Positions 44,028-56,138 are shown, counted from the first letter of the stretch. The stretch: 64,000 nucleotides of DNA from Brachyhypopomus gauderio (GCF_052324685.1 NW_027506915.1:1-64000), one strand, 5' to 3'. Made by a program: numbers and translations. Notes: generated from the letters alone by a model not told the origin.

Positions 44028-44499
44028 TTGAACTTTACATGACCGTCAGCTCTTGAGCACCGTTCACTCATCGTCAGGCAGGCTTTTGGATTAAGCTGAA
44101 CTTCCAGCTTTACGTCTGCCTACCTGTGACTTCCTTGTCATTAATTATTTTGTCTATGTCCTTGTTAATGATGACAAAAAAAACAACAATTAAAGCCACT
44201 CAGCCTTTCCTTTCTCTCTCTCTCTATGTGACATCACAATAGATTTTCTCAAAAAGCAATTCAAATTGTTCTAACCATTGGTGGGACCAACCCGTGGCCT
44301 TTTACCATCCACGTGTCCAAAATGCAGTACGCATGCCAATGTTGTTAACAGACATACGTGTTGGTAGCTCTACATGTCCAACTGGTACAGTGTGAGGTTT
44401 CCTCTTTGGTGGACCTTAAAGAGTTGAAAAAGCCACAACCGAACTGGTATCTTTGTCAACGTCCTTGTTTCTGGATCTATGCTGCATGTGTGTCAGAAT

Positions 44500-44586
44500 C
44501 CTTCGGTAGCTCAGATGGTAGAGCGGAGGACTGTAGAGGTTAAAGCAGCAATCCTTAGGCCACCGGTTCAAATCCGGTTCGAAGGA
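44500..44586 (+). tRNA. tRNA-Tyr (GTA), unit 43
   Basis: Consensus gene; flank tgtgtgtcag as in units 15 and 17, but T7 and no LINE. Confidence 0.97.
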
Positions 44587-44648
44587 AGCTTCTTTTTTTC
44601 CAGGATATTACTGCCTTTAATGTCATGATGAGCAAAAAGTTTTCTGTT

Positions 44649-44720
44649 TTCCCTGACCGGGAATCGAACCCGGGCCGCGGCGGTGAGAGCGCCGAATCCT
44701 AGCCACTAGACCATCAGGGA
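44649..44720 (-). tRNA. tRNA-Glu (CTC), unit 43
   Basis: 40G form. Confidence 0.97.
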
Positions 44721-44924
44721 CAGCGATGTTATGCTAATGGATGAAGGCTTTTACATGAGTTCTGGCTGGCCGTTATTCATGAGTGAAGAAAGACCAGAAT
44801 GTGGGTTATTCGTGACCACACCAGAACATGTGGACCTTTTTGTGTCAAGACTGTCAAATGCTTCCCATGTCAGAGGTCAAGAATATCTGGACATGTTCTG
44901 AATCACAGAGCAAGGCTAAACGTA

Positions 44925-44997
44925 GCCTGGATAGCTCAGTCGGTAGAGCATCAGACTTTTAATCTGAGGGTCCAGGGTTCAAGTCCCTGTTCAGGCG
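44925..44997 (+). tRNA. tRNA-Lys (TTT), unit 43
   Basis: Consensus gene. Confidence 0.97.
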
Positions 44998-45469
44998 TTG
45001 AACTTTACATGACCGTCAGCTCTTGAGCACCGTTCACTCATCGTCAGGCAGACTTTTGGATTAAGCTGAACTTCCAGCTTTACATCTGCCTACCTGTGAC
45101 TTCCTTGTCATTAATTATTTTGTCTATGTCCTTGTTAATGATGAAAAAAAAAACACCAATTAAAGCCACTCAGCCTTTCCTTTCTCTCTCTCTCTATGTG
45201 ACATCACAATAGATTTTCTCAAAAAGCAATTCAAATTGTTCTAACCATTGGTGGGACCAACCCGTGGCCTTTTACCATCCACGTGTCCAAAATGCAGTAC
45301 GCATGCCAATGTTGTTAACAGACATACGTGTTGGTAGCTCTACATGTCCAACTGGTACAGTGTGAGGTTTCCTCTTTGGTGGACCTTAAAGAGTTGAAAA
45401 AGCCACAACCGAACTGGTATCTTTGTCAACGTCCTTGTTTCTGGATCTATGCTGCATGTGCGTCAGAAT

Positions 45470-45556
45470 CCTTCGGTAGCTCAGATGGTAGAGCGGAGGA
45501 CTGTAGAGGTTAAAGCAGCAATCCTTAGGCCACCGGTTCAAATCCGGTTCGAAGGA
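45470..45556 (+). tRNA. tRNA-Tyr (GTA), unit 44
   Basis: Consensus gene. Confidence 0.97.
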
Positions 45557-45618
45557 AGCTTCTTTTTTTCCAGGATATTACTGCCTTTAATGTCATGATG
45601 AGCAAAAAGTTTTCTGTT

Positions 45619-45690
45619 TTCCCTGACCGGGAATCGAACCCGGGCCGCGGCGGTGAGAGCGCCGAATCCTAGCCACTAGACCATCAGGGA
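45619..45690 (-). tRNA. tRNA-Glu (CTC), unit 44
   Basis: 40G form. Confidence 0.97.
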
Positions 45691-45894
45691 CAGCGATGTT
45701 ATGCTAATGGATGAAGGCTTTTACATGAGTTCTGGCTGGCCGTTATTCATGAGTGAAGAAAGACCAGAATGTGGGTTATTCGTGACCACACCAGAACATG
45801 TGGACCTTTTTGTGTCAAGACTGTCAAATGCTTCCCATGTCAGAGGTCAAGAATATCTGGACATGTTCTGAATCACAGAGCAAGGCTAAACGTA

Positions 45895-45967
45895 GCCTGG
45901 ATAGCTCAGTCGGTAGAGCATCAGACTTTTAATCTGAGGGTCCAGGGTTCAAGTCCCTGTTCAGGCG
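45895..45967 (+). tRNA. tRNA-Lys (TTT), unit 44
   Basis: Consensus gene. Confidence 0.97.
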
Positions 45968-46439
45968 TTGAACTTTACATGACCGTCAGCTCTTGAGCAC
46001 CGTTCACTCATCGTCAGGCAGGCTTTTGGATTAAGCTGAACTTCCAGCTTTACGTCTGCCTACCTGTGACTTCCTTGTCATTAATTATTTTGTCTATGTC
46101 CTTGTTAATGATGACAAAAAAAACAACAATTAAAGCCACTCAGCCTTTCCTTTCTCTCTCTCTCTATGTGACATCACAATAGATTTTCTCAAAAAGCAAT
46201 TCAAATTGTTCTAACCATTGGTGGGACCAACCCGTGGCCTTTTACCATCCACGTGTCCAAAATGCAGTACGCATGCCAATGTTGTTAACAGACATACGTG
46301 TTGGTAGCTCTACATGTCCAACTGGTACAGTGTGAGGTTTCCTCTTTGGTGGACCTTAAAGAGTTGAAAAAGCCACAACCGAACTGGTATCTTTGTCAAC
46401 GTCCTTGTTTCTGGATCTATGCTGCATGTGCGTCAGAAT

Positions 46440-46526
46440 CCTTCGGTAGCTCAGATGGTAGAGCGGAGGACTGTAGAGGTTAAAGCAGCAATCCTTAGGC
46501 CACCGGTTCAAATCCGGTTCGAAGGA
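46440..46526 (+). tRNA. tRNA-Tyr (GTA), unit 45
   Basis: Consensus gene. Confidence 0.97.
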
Positions 46527-46588
46527 AGCTTCTTTTTTTCCAGGATATTACTGCCTTTAATGTCATGATGAGCAAAAAGTTTTCTGTT

Positions 46589-46660
46589 TTCCCTGACCGG
46601 GAATCGAACCCGGGCCGCGGCGGTGAGAGCGCCGAATCCTAGCCACTAGACCATCAGGGA
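46589..46660 (-). tRNA. tRNA-Glu (CTC), unit 45
   Basis: 40G form. Confidence 0.97.
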
Positions 46661-46864
46661 CAGCGATGTTATGCTAATGGATGAAGGCTTTTACATGAGT
46701 TCTGGCTGGCCGTTATTCATGAGTGAAGAAAGACCAGAATGTGGGTTATTCGTGACCACACCAGAACATGTGGACCTTTTTGTGTCAAGACTGTCAAATG
46801 CTTCCCATGTCAGAGGTCAAGAATATCTGGACATGTTCTGAATCACAGAGCAAGGCTAAACGTA

Positions 46865-46937
46865 GCCTGGATAGCTCAGTCGGTAGAGCATCAGACTTTT
46901 AATCTGAGGGTCCAGGGTTCAAGTCCCTGTTCAGGCG
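46865..46937 (+). tRNA. tRNA-Lys (TTT), unit 45
   Basis: Consensus gene. Confidence 0.97.
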
Positions 46938-47409
46938 TTGAACTTTACATGACCGTCAGCTCTTGAGCACCGTTCACTCATCGTCAGGCAGACTTTTGGA
47001 TTAAGCTGAACTTCCAGCTTTACATCTGCCTACCTGTGACTTCCTTGTCATTAATTATTTTGTCTATGTCCTTGTTAATGATGACAAAAAAAACAACAAT
47101 TAAAGCCACTCAGCCTTTCCTTTCTCTCTCTCTCTATGTGACATCACAATAGATTTTCTCAAAAAGCAATTCAAATTGTTCTAACCATTGGTGGGACCAA
47201 CCCGTGGCCTTTTACCATCCACGTGTCCAAAATGCAGTACGCATGCCAATGTTGTTAACAGACATACGTGTTGGTAGCTCTACATGTCCAACTGGTACAG
47301 TGTGAGGTTTCCTCTTTGGTGGACCTTAAAGAGTTGAAAAAGCCACAACCGAACTGGTATCTTTGTCAACGTCCTTGTTTCTGGATCTATGCTGCATGTG
47401 CATCAGAAT

Positions 47410-47496
47410 CCTTCGGTAGCTCAGATGGTAGAGCGGAGGACTGTAGAGGTTAAAGCAGCAATCCTTAGGCCACCGGTTCAAATCCGGTTCGAAGGA
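47410..47496 (+). tRNA. tRNA-Tyr (GTA), unit 46
   Basis: Consensus gene; 5' flank reads gtgcatcag. Confidence 0.97.
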
Positions 47497-47558
47497 AGCT
47501 TCTTTTTTTCCAGGATATTACTGCCTTTAATGTCATGATGAGCAAAAAGTTTTCTGTT

Positions 47559-47630
47559 TTCCCTGACCGGGAATCGAACCCGGGCCGCGGCGGTGAGAGC
47601 GCCGAATCCTAGCCACTAGACCATCAGGGA
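47559..47630 (-). tRNA. tRNA-Glu (CTC), unit 46
   Basis: 40G form. Confidence 0.97.
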
Positions 47631-47834
47631 CAGCGATGTTATGCTAATGGATGAAGGCTTTTACATGAGTTCTGGCTGGCCGTTATTCATGAGTGAAGAA
47701 AGACCAGAATGTGGGTTATTCGTGACCACACCAGAACATGTGGACCTTTTTGTGTCAAGACTGTCAAATGCTTCCCATGTCAGAGGTCAAGAATATCTGG
47801 ACATGTTCTGAATCACAGAGCAAGGCTAAACATA

Positions 47835-47907
47835 GCCTGGATAGCTCAGTCGGTAGAGCATCAGACTTTTAATCTGAGGGTCCATGGTTCAAGTCCCTGT
47901 TCAGGCG
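47835..47907 (+). tRNA. tRNA-Lys (TTT), T-stem variant, unit 46
   Basis: G51 is T, leaving a T51-C63 mismatch in the T stem. The 5' flank is acatag, not seen elsewhere. Confidence 0.92.
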
Positions 47908-48376
47908 TTGAACTTTACATGACCGTCAGCTCTTGAGCACCGTTCACTCATCGTCAGGCAGACTTTTGGATTAAGCTGAACTTCCAGCTTTACATCTGCC
48001 TACCTGTGACTTCCTTGTCATTAATTATTTTGTCTATGTCCTTGTTAATGATGACAAAAAAAACAATTAAAGCCACTCAGCCTTTCCTTTCTCTCTCTCT
48101 CTATGTGACATCACAATAGATTTTCTCAAAAAGCAATTCAAATTGTTCTAACCATTGGTGGGACCAACCCGTGGCCTTTTACCATCCACGTGTCCAAAAT
48201 GCAGTACGCATGCCAATGTTGTTAACAGACATACGTGTTGGTAGCTCTACATGTCCAACTGGTACAGTGTGAGGTTTCCTCTTTGGTGGACCTTAAAGAG
48301 TTGAAAAAGCCACAACCGAACTGGTATCTTTGTCAACGTCCTTGTTTCTGGATCTATGCTGCATGTGCGTCAGAAT

Positions 48377-48463
48377 CCTTCGGTAGCTCAGATGGTAGAG
48401 CGGAGGACTGTAGAGGTTAAAGCAGCAATCCTTAGGCGACCGGTTCAAATCCGGTTCGAAGGA
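48377..48463 (+). tRNA. tRNA-Tyr (GTA), C48G variant, unit 47
   Basis: C48 is G, so the usual G15-C48 Levitt tertiary pair becomes G15-G48. Confidence 0.93.
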
Positions 48464-48525
48464 AGCTTCTTTTTTTCCAGGATATTACTGCCCTTAATGT
48501 CATGATGAGCAAAAAGTTTTCTGTT

Positions 48526-48597
48526 TTCCCTGACCGGGAATCGAACCCGGGCCGCGGCAGTGAGAGCGCCGAATCCTAGCCACTAGACCATCAGGGA
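48526..48597 (-). tRNA. tRNA-Glu (CTC), 39T variant, unit 47
   Basis: G31-T39 wobble and flanks as in unit 22, 25 units away. Confidence 0.94.
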
Positions 48598-48801
48598 CAG
48601 CTATGTTATGCTAATGAATGAAGGCTTTTTCATGAGTTCTGGCTGGCCGTTATTCATGAGTGAAGAAAGACCAGAATGTGGGTTATTCGTGACCACACCA
48701 GAACATGTGGACCTTTTTGTGTCAAGACTGTCAAATGCTTCCCATGTCAGAGGTCAAGAATATCTGGACATGTTCTGAATCACAGAGCAAGGCTAAACGT
48801 A

Positions 48802-48874
48802 GCCTGGATAGCTCAGTCGGTAGAGCATCAGACTTTTAATCTGAGGGTCCAGGGTTCAAGTCCCTGTTCAGGCG
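48802..48874 (+). tRNA. tRNA-Lys (TTT), unit 47
   Basis: Consensus gene. Confidence 0.97.
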
Positions 48875-49346
48875 TTGAACTTTACATGACCGTCAGCTCT
48901 TGAGCACCGTTCACTCATCGTCAGGCAGACTTTTGGATTAAGCTGAACTTCCAGCTTTACATCTGCCTACCTGTGACTTCCTTGTCATTAATTATTTTGT
49001 CTATGTCCTTGTTAATGATGAAAAAAAAAACACCAATTAAAGCCACTCAGCCTTTCCTTTCTCTCTCTCTCTATGTGACATCACAATAGATTTTCTCAAA
49101 AAGCAATTCAAATTGTTCTAACCATTGGTGGGACCAACCCGTGGCCTTTTACCATCCACGTGTCCAAAATGCAGTACGCATGCCAATGTTGTTAACAGAC
49201 ATACGTGTTGGTAGCTCTACATGTCCAACTGGTACAGTGTGAGGTTTCCTCTTTGGTGGACCTTAAAGAGTTGAAAAAGCCACAACCGAACTGGTATCTT
49301 TGTCAACGTCCTTGTTTCTGGATCTATGCTGCATGTGCGTCAGAAT

Positions 49347-49433
49347 CCTTCGGTAGCTCAGATGGTAGAGCGGAGGACTGTAGAGGTTAAAGCAGCAATC
49401 CTTAGGCCACCGGTTCAAATCCGGTTCGAAGGA
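49347..49433 (+). tRNA. tRNA-Tyr (GTA), unit 48
   Basis: Consensus gene. Confidence 0.97.
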
Positions 49434-49495
49434 AGCTTCTTTTTTTCCAGGATATTACTGCCTTTAATGTCATGATGAGCAAAAAGTTTTCTGTT

Positions 49496-49567
49496 TTCCC
49501 TGACCGGGAATCGAACCCGGGCCGCGGCGGTGAGAGCGCCGAATCCTAGCCACTAGACCATCAGGGA
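49496..49567 (-). tRNA. tRNA-Glu (CTC), unit 48
   Basis: 40G form. Confidence 0.97.
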
Positions 49568-49771
49568 CAGCGATGTTATGCTAATGGATGAAGGCTTTTA
49601 CATGAGTTCTGGCTGGCCGTTATTCATGAGTGAAGAAAGACCAGAATGTGGGTTATTCGTGACCACACCAGAACATGTGGACCTTTTTGTGTCAAGACTG
49701 TCAAATGCTTCCCATGTCAGAGGTCAAGAATATCTGGACATGTTCTGAATCACAGAGCAAGGCTAAACGTA

Positions 49772-49844
49772 GCCTGGATAGCTCAGTCGGTAGAGCATCA
49801 GACTTTTAATCTGAGGGTCCAGGGTTCAAGTCCCTGTTCAGGCG
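49772..49844 (+). tRNA. tRNA-Lys (TTT), unit 48
   Basis: Consensus gene. Confidence 0.97.
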
Positions 49845-50316
49845 TTGAACTTTACATGACCGTCAGCTCTTGAGCACCGTTCACTCATCGTCAGGCAGAC
49901 TTTTGGATTAAGCTGAACTTCCAGCTTTACATCTGCCTACCTGTGACTTCCTTGTCATTAATTATTTTGTCTATGTCCTTGTTAATGATGAAAAAAAAAA
50001 CACCAATTAAAGCCACTCAGCCTTTCCTTTCTCTCTCTCTCTATGTGACATCACAATAGATTTTCTCAAAAAGCAATTCAAATTGTTCTAACCATTGGTG
50101 GGACCAACCCGTGGCCTTTTACCATCCACGTGTCCAAAATGCAGTACGCATGCCAATGTTGTTAACAGACATACGTGTTGGTAGCTCTACATGTCCAACT
50201 GGTACAGTGTGAGGTTTCCTCTTTGGTGGACCTTAAAGAGTTGAAAAAGCCACAACCGAACTGGTATCTTTGTCAACGTCCTTGTTTCTGGATCTATGCT
50301 GCATGTGCGTCAGAAT

Positions 50317-50403
50317 CCTTCGGTAGCTCAGATGGTAGAGCGGAGGACTGTAGAGGTTAAAGCAGCAATCCTTAGGCCACCGGTTCAAATCCGTTTCGAA
50401 GGA
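50317..50403 (+). tRNA. tRNA-Tyr (GTA), T-stem variant, unit 49
   Basis: G64 is T, breaking the C50-G64 pair; the B box is intact. Confidence 0.92.
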
Positions 50404-50465
50404 AGCTTCTTTTTTTCCAGGATATTACTGCCTTTAATGTCATGATGAGCAAAAAGTTTTCTGTT

Positions 50466-50537
50466 TTCCCTGACCGGGAATCGAACCCTGGCCGCGGCGG
50501 TGAGAGCGCCGAATCCTAGCCACTAGACCATCAGGGA
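50466..50537 (-). tRNA. tRNA-Glu (CTC), T-stem variant, unit 49
   Basis: 40G form with C50 changed to A, breaking the 50-64 pair. The Tyr gene of the same unit is hit at the same pair. Confidence 0.92.
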
Positions 50538-50741
50538 CAGCGATGTTATGCTAATGGATGAAGGCTTTTACATGAGTTCTGGCTGGCCGTTATTCATGAG
50601 TGAAGAAAGACCAGAATGTGGGTTATTCGTGACCACACCAGAACATGTGGACCTTTTTGTGTCAAGACTGTCAAATGCTTCCCATGTCAGAGGTCAAGAA
50701 TATCTGGACATGTTCTGAATCACAGAGCAAGGCTAAACGTA

Positions 50742-50814
50742 GCCTGGATAGCTCAGTCGGTAGAGCATCAGACTTTTAATCTGAGGGTCCAGGGTTCAAG
50801 TCCCTGTTCAGGCG
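50742..50814 (+). tRNA. tRNA-Lys (TTT), unit 49
   Basis: Consensus gene. Confidence 0.97.
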
Positions 50815-51288
50815 TTGAACTTTACATGACCGTCAGCTCTTGAGCACCGTTCACTCATCGTCAGGCAGACTTTTGGATTAAGCTGAACTTCCAGCTTTAC
50901 ATCTGCCTACCTGTGACTTCCTTGTCATTAATTATTTTGTCTATGTCCTTGTTAATGATGAAAAAAAAAACACCAATTAAAGCCACTCAGCCTTTCCTTT
51001 CTCTCTCTCTCTCTATGTGACATCACAATAGATTTTCTCAAAAAGCAATTCAAATTGTTCTAACCATTGGTGGGACCAACCCGTGGCCTTTTACCATCCA
51101 CGTGTCCAAAATGCAGTACGCATGCCAATGTTGTTAACAGACATACGTGTTGGTAGCTCTACATGTCCAACTGGTACAGTGTGAGGTTTCCTCTTTGGTG
51201 GACCTTAAAGAGTTGAAAAAGCCACAACCGAACTGGTATCTTTGTCAACGTCCTTGTTTCTGGATCTATGCTGCATGTGCGTCAGAAT

Positions 51289-51375
51289 CCTTCGGTAGCT
51301 CAGATGGTAGAGCGGAGGACTGTAGAGGTTAAAGCAGCAATCCTTAGGCCACCGGTTCAAATCCGGTTCGAAGGA
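51289..51375 (+). tRNA. tRNA-Tyr (GTA), unit 50
   Basis: Consensus gene. Confidence 0.97.
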
Positions 51376-51437
51376 AGCTTCTTTTTTTCCAGGATATTAC
51401 TGCCTTTAATGTCATGATGAGCAAAAAGTTTTCTGTT

Positions 51438-51509
51438 TTCCCTGACCGGGAATCGAACCCGGGCCGCGGCGGTGAGAGCGCCGAATCCTAGCCACTAGAC
51501 CATCAGGGA
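51438..51509 (-). tRNA. tRNA-Glu (CTC), unit 50
   Basis: 40G form. Confidence 0.97.
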
Positions 51510-51713
51510 CAGCGATGTTATGCTAATGGATGAAGGCTTTTACATGAGTTCTGGCTGGCCGTTATTCATGAGTGAAGAAAGACCAGAATGTGGGTTATTC
51601 GTGACCACACCAGAACATGTGGACCTTTTTGTGTCAAGACTGTCAAATGCTTCCCATGTCAGAGGTCAAGAATATCTGGACATGTTCTGAATCACAGAGC
51701 AAGGCTAAACGTA

Positions 51714-51786
51714 GCCTGGATAGCTCAGTCGGTAGAGCATCAGACTTTTAATCTGAGGGTCCAGGGTTCAAGTCCCTGTTCAGGCG
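51714..51786 (+). tRNA. tRNA-Lys (TTT), unit 50
   Basis: Consensus gene. Confidence 0.97.
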
Positions 51787-52259
51787 TTGAACTTTACATG
51801 ACCGTCAGCTCTTGAGCACCGTTCACTCATCGTCAGGCAGACTTTTGGATTAAGCTGAACTTCCAGCTTTACATCTGCCTACCTGTGACTTCCTTGTCAT
51901 TAATTATTTTGTCTATGTCCTTGTTAATGATGAAAAAAAAACACCAATTAAAGCCACTCAGCCTTTCCTTTCTCTCTCTCTCTCTATGTGACATCACAAT
52001 AGATTTTCTCAAAAAGCAATTCAAATTGTTCTAACCATTGGTGGGACCAACCTGTGGCCTTTTACCATCCACGTGTCCAAAATGCAGTACGCATGCCAAT
52101 GTTGTTAACAGACATACGTGTTGGTAGCTCTACATGTCCAACTGGTACAGTGTGAGGTTTCCTCTTTGGTGGACCTTAAAGAGTTGAAAAAGCCACAACC
52201 GAACTGGTATCTTTGTCAACGTCCTTGTTTCTGGATCTATGCTGCATGTGCGTCAGAAT

Positions 52260-52346
52260 CCTTCGGTAGCTCAGATGGTAGAGCGGAGGACTGTAGAGGT
52301 TAAAGCAGCAATCCTTAGGCCACCGGTTCAAATCCGGTTCGAAGGA
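52260..52346 (+). tRNA. tRNA-Tyr (GTA), unit 51
   Basis: Consensus gene. Confidence 0.97.
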
Positions 52347-52408
52347 AGCTTCTTTTTTTCCAGGATATTACTGCCTTTAATGTCATGATGAGCAAAAAGT
52401 TTTCTGTT

Positions 52409-52480
52409 TTCCCTGACCGGGAATCGAACCCGGGCCGCGGTGGTGAGAGCGCCGAATCCTAGCCACTAGACCATCAGGGA
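52409..52480 (-). tRNA. tRNA-Glu (CTC), unit 51
   Basis: 40A form with acgctaat upstream. Confidence 0.96.
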
Positions 52481-52684
52481 CAGCGATGTTACGCTAATGG
52501 ATGAAGGCTTTTACATGAGTTCTGGCTGGCCGTTATTCATGAGTGAAGAAAGACCAGAATGTGGGTTATTCGTGACCACACCAGAACATGTGGACCTTTT
52601 TGTGTCAAGACTGTCAAATGCTTCCCATGTCAGAGGTCAAGAATATCTGGACATGTTCTGAATCACAGAGCAAGGCTAAATGTA

Positions 52685-52757
52685 GCCTGGATAGCTCAGT
52701 CGGTAGAGCATCAGACTTTTAATCTGAGGGTCCAGGGTTCAAGTCCCTGTTCAGGCG
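52685..52757 (+). tRNA. tRNA-Lys (TTT), unit 51
   Basis: Consensus gene. Confidence 0.97.
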
Positions 52758-53229
52758 TTGAACTTTACATGACCGTCAGCTCTTGAGCACCGTTCACTCA
52801 TCGTCAGGCAGGCTTTTGGATTAAGCTGAACTTCCAGCTTTACGTCTGCCTACCTGTGACTTCCTTGTCATTAATTATTTTGTCTATGTCCTTGTTAATG
52901 ATGACAAAAAAAACAACAATTAAAGCCACTCAGCCTTTCCTTTCTCTCTCTCTCTATGTGACATCACAATAGATTTTCTCAAAAAGCAATTCAAATTGTT
53001 CTAACCATTGGTGGGACCAACCCGTGGCCTTTTACCATCCACGTGTCCAAAATGCAGTACGCATGCCAATGTTGTTAACAGACATACGTGTTGGTAGCTC
53101 TACATGTCCAACTGGTACAGTGTGAGGTTTCCTCTTTGGTGGACCTTAAAGAGTTGAAAAAGCCACAACCGAACTGGTATCTTTGTCAACGTCCTTGTTT
53201 CTGGATCTATGCTGCATGTGCGTCAGAAT

Positions 53230-53316
53230 CCTTCGGTAGCTCAGATGGTAGAGCGGAGGACTGTAGAGGTTAAAGCAGCAATCCTTAGGCCACCGGTTCA
53301 AATCCGGTTCGAAGGA
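53230..53316 (+). tRNA. tRNA-Tyr (GTA), unit 52
   Basis: Consensus gene. Confidence 0.97.
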
Positions 53317-53378
53317 AGCTTCTTTTTTTCCAGGATATTACTGCCTTTAATGTCATGATGAGCAAAAAGTTTTCTGTT

Positions 53379-53450
53379 TTCCCTGACCGGGAATCGAACC
53401 CGGGCCGCGGTGGTGAGAGCGCCGAATGCTAGCCACTAGACCATCAGGGA
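53379..53450 (-). tRNA. tRNA-Glu (CTC), D-stem variant, unit 52
   Basis: 40A form plus G23 to C, exactly as in unit 14. Confidence 0.9.
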
Positions 53451-53654
53451 CAGCGATGTTATGCTAATGGATGAAGGCTTTTACATGAGTTCTGGCTGGC
53501 CGTTATTCATGAGTGAAGAAAGACCAGAATGTGGGTTATTCGTGACCACACCAGAACATGTGGACCTTTTTGTGTCAAGACTGTCAAATGCTTCCCATGT
53601 CAGAGGTCAAGAATATCTGGACATGTTCTGAATCACAGAGCAAGGCTAAATGTA

Positions 53655-53727
53655 GCCTGGATAGCTCAGTCGGTAGAGCATCAGACTTTTAATCTGAGGG
53701 TCCAGGGTTCAAGTCCCTGTTCAGGCG
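53655..53727 (+). tRNA. tRNA-Lys (TTT), unit 52
   Basis: Consensus gene. Confidence 0.97.
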
Positions 53728-54199
53728 TTGAACTTTACATGACCGTCAGCTCTTGAGCACCGTTCACTCATCGTCAGGCAGGCTTTTGGATTAAGCTGAA
53801 CTTCCAGCTTTACGTCTGCCTACCTGTGACTTCCTTGTCATTAATTATTTTGTCTATGTCCTTGTTAATGATGACAAAAAAAACAACAATTAAAGCCACT
53901 CAGCCTTTCCTTTCTCTCTCTCTCTATGTGACATCACAATAGATTTTCTCAAAAAGCAATTCAAATTGTTCTAACCATTGGTGGGACCAACCCGTGGCCT
54001 TTTACCATCCACGTGTCCAAAATGCAGTACGCATGCCAATGTTGTTAACAGACATACGTGTTGGTAGCTCTACATGTCCAACTGGTACAGTGTGAGGTTT
54101 CCTCTTTGGTGGACCTTAAAGAGTTGAAAAAGCCACAACCGAACTGGTATCTTTGTCAACGTCCTTGTTTCTGGATCTATGCTGCATGTGCGTCAGAAT

Positions 54200-54286
54200 C
54201 CTTCGGTAGCTCAGATGGTAGAGCGGAGGACTGTAGAGGTTAAAGCAGCAATCCTTAGGCCACCGGTTCAAATCCGGTTCGAAGGA
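54200..54286 (+). tRNA. tRNA-Tyr (GTA), unit 53
   Basis: Consensus gene. Confidence 0.97.
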
Positions 54287-54348
54287 AGCTTCTTTTTTTC
54301 CAGGATATTACTGCCTTTAATGTCATGATGAGCAAAAAGTTTTCTGTT

Positions 54349-54420
54349 TTCCCTGACCGGGAATCGAACCCGGGCCGCGGCGGTGAGAGCGCCGAATCCT
54401 AGCCACTAGACCATCAGGGA
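54349..54420 (-). tRNA. tRNA-Glu (CTC), unit 53
   Basis: 40G form. Confidence 0.97.
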
Positions 54421-54624
54421 CAGCGATGTTATGCTAATGGATGAAGGCTTTTACATGAGTTCTGGCTGGCCGTTATTCATGAGTGAAGAAAGACCAGAAT
54501 GTGGGTTATTCGTGACCACACCAGAACATGTGGACCTTTTTGTGTCAAGACTGTCAAATGCTTCCCATGTCAGAGGTCAAGAATATCTGGACATGTTCTG
54601 AATCACAGAGCAAGGCTAAACGTA

Positions 54625-54697
54625 GCCTGGATAGCTCAGTCGGTAGAGCATCAGACTTTTAATCTGAGGGTCCAGGGTTCAAGTCCCTGTTCAGGCG
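54625..54697 (+). tRNA. tRNA-Lys (TTT), unit 53
   Basis: Consensus gene. Confidence 0.97.
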
Positions 54698-55168
54698 TTG
54701 AACTTTACATGACCGTCAGCTCTTGAGCACCGTTCACTCATCGTCAGGCAGACTTTTGGATTAAGCTGAACTTCCAGCTTTACATCTGCCTACCTGTGAC
54801 TTCCTTGTCATTAATTATTTTGTCTATGTCCTTGTTAATGATGAAAAAAAAACAACAATTAAAGCCACTCAGCCTTTCCTTTCTCTCTCTCTCTATGTGA
54901 CATCACAATAGATTTTCTCAAAAAGCAATTCAAATTGTTCTAACCATTGGTGGGACCAACCCGTGGCCTTTTACCATCCACGTGTCCAAAATGCAGTACG
55001 CATGCCAATGTTGTTAACAGACATACGTGTTGGTAGCTCTACATGTCCAACTGGTACAGTGTGAGGTTTCCTCTTTGGTGGACCTTAAAGAGTTGAAAAA
55101 GCCACAACCGAACTGGTATCTTTGTCAACGTCCTTGTTTCTGGATCTATGCTGCATGCGCGTCAGAAT

Positions 55169-55255
55169 CCTTCGGTAGCTCAGATGGTAGAGCGGAGGAC
55201 TGTAGAGGTTAAAGCAGCAATCCTTAGGCCACCGGTTCAAATCCGGTTCGAAGGA
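55169..55255 (+). tRNA. tRNA-Tyr (GTA), unit 54
   Basis: Consensus gene; 5' flank reads catgcgcgtc. Confidence 0.97.
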
Positions 55256-55317
55256 AGCTTCTTTTTTTCCAGGATATTACTGCCTTTAATGTCATGATGA
55301 GCAAAAAGTTTTCTGTT

Positions 55318-55389
55318 TTCCCTGACCGGGAATCGAACCCGGGCCGCGGTGGTGAGAGCGCCGAATCCTAGCCACTAGACCATCAGGGA
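55318..55389 (-). tRNA. tRNA-Glu (CTC), unit 54
   Basis: 40A form. Confidence 0.96.
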
Positions 55390-55593
55390 CAGCGATGTTA
55401 TGCTAATGGATGAAGGCTTTTACATGAGTTCTGGCTGGCCGTTATTCATGAGTGAAGAAAGACCAGAATGTGGGTTATTCGTGACCACACCAGAACATGT
55501 GGACCTTTTTGTGTCAAGACTGTCAAATGCTTCCCATGTCAGAGGTCAAGAATATCTGGACATGTTCTGAATCACAGAGCAAGGCTAAATGTA

Positions 55594-55666
55594 GCCTGGA
55601 TAGCTCAGTCGGTAGAGCATCAGACTTTTAATCTGAGGGTCCAGGGTTCAAGTCCCTGTTCAGGCG
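55594..55666 (+). tRNA. tRNA-Lys (TTT), unit 54
   Basis: Consensus gene. Confidence 0.97.
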
Positions 55667-56138
55667 TTGAACTTTACATGACCGTCAGCTCTTGAGCACC
55701 GTTCACTCATCGTCAGGCAGGCTTTTGGATTAAGCTGAACTTCCAGCTTTACGTCTGCCTACCTGTGACTTCCTTGTCATTAATTATTTTGTCTATGTCC
55801 TTGTTAATGATGACAAAAAAAACAACAATTAAAGCCACTCAGCCTTTCCTTTCTCTCTCTCTCTATGTGACATCACAATAGATTTTCTCAAAAAGCAATT
55901 CAAATTGTTCTAACCATTGGTGGGACCAACCCGTGGCCTTTTACCATCCACGTGTCCAAAATGCAGTACGCATGCCAATGTTGTTAACAGACATACGTGT
56001 TGGTAGCTCTACATGTCCAACTGGTACAGTGTGAGGTTTCCTCTTTGGTGGACCTTAAAGAGTTGAAAAAGCCACAACCGAACTGGTATCTTTGTCAACG
56101 TCCTTGTTTCTGGATCTATGCTGCATGTGCGTCAGAAT

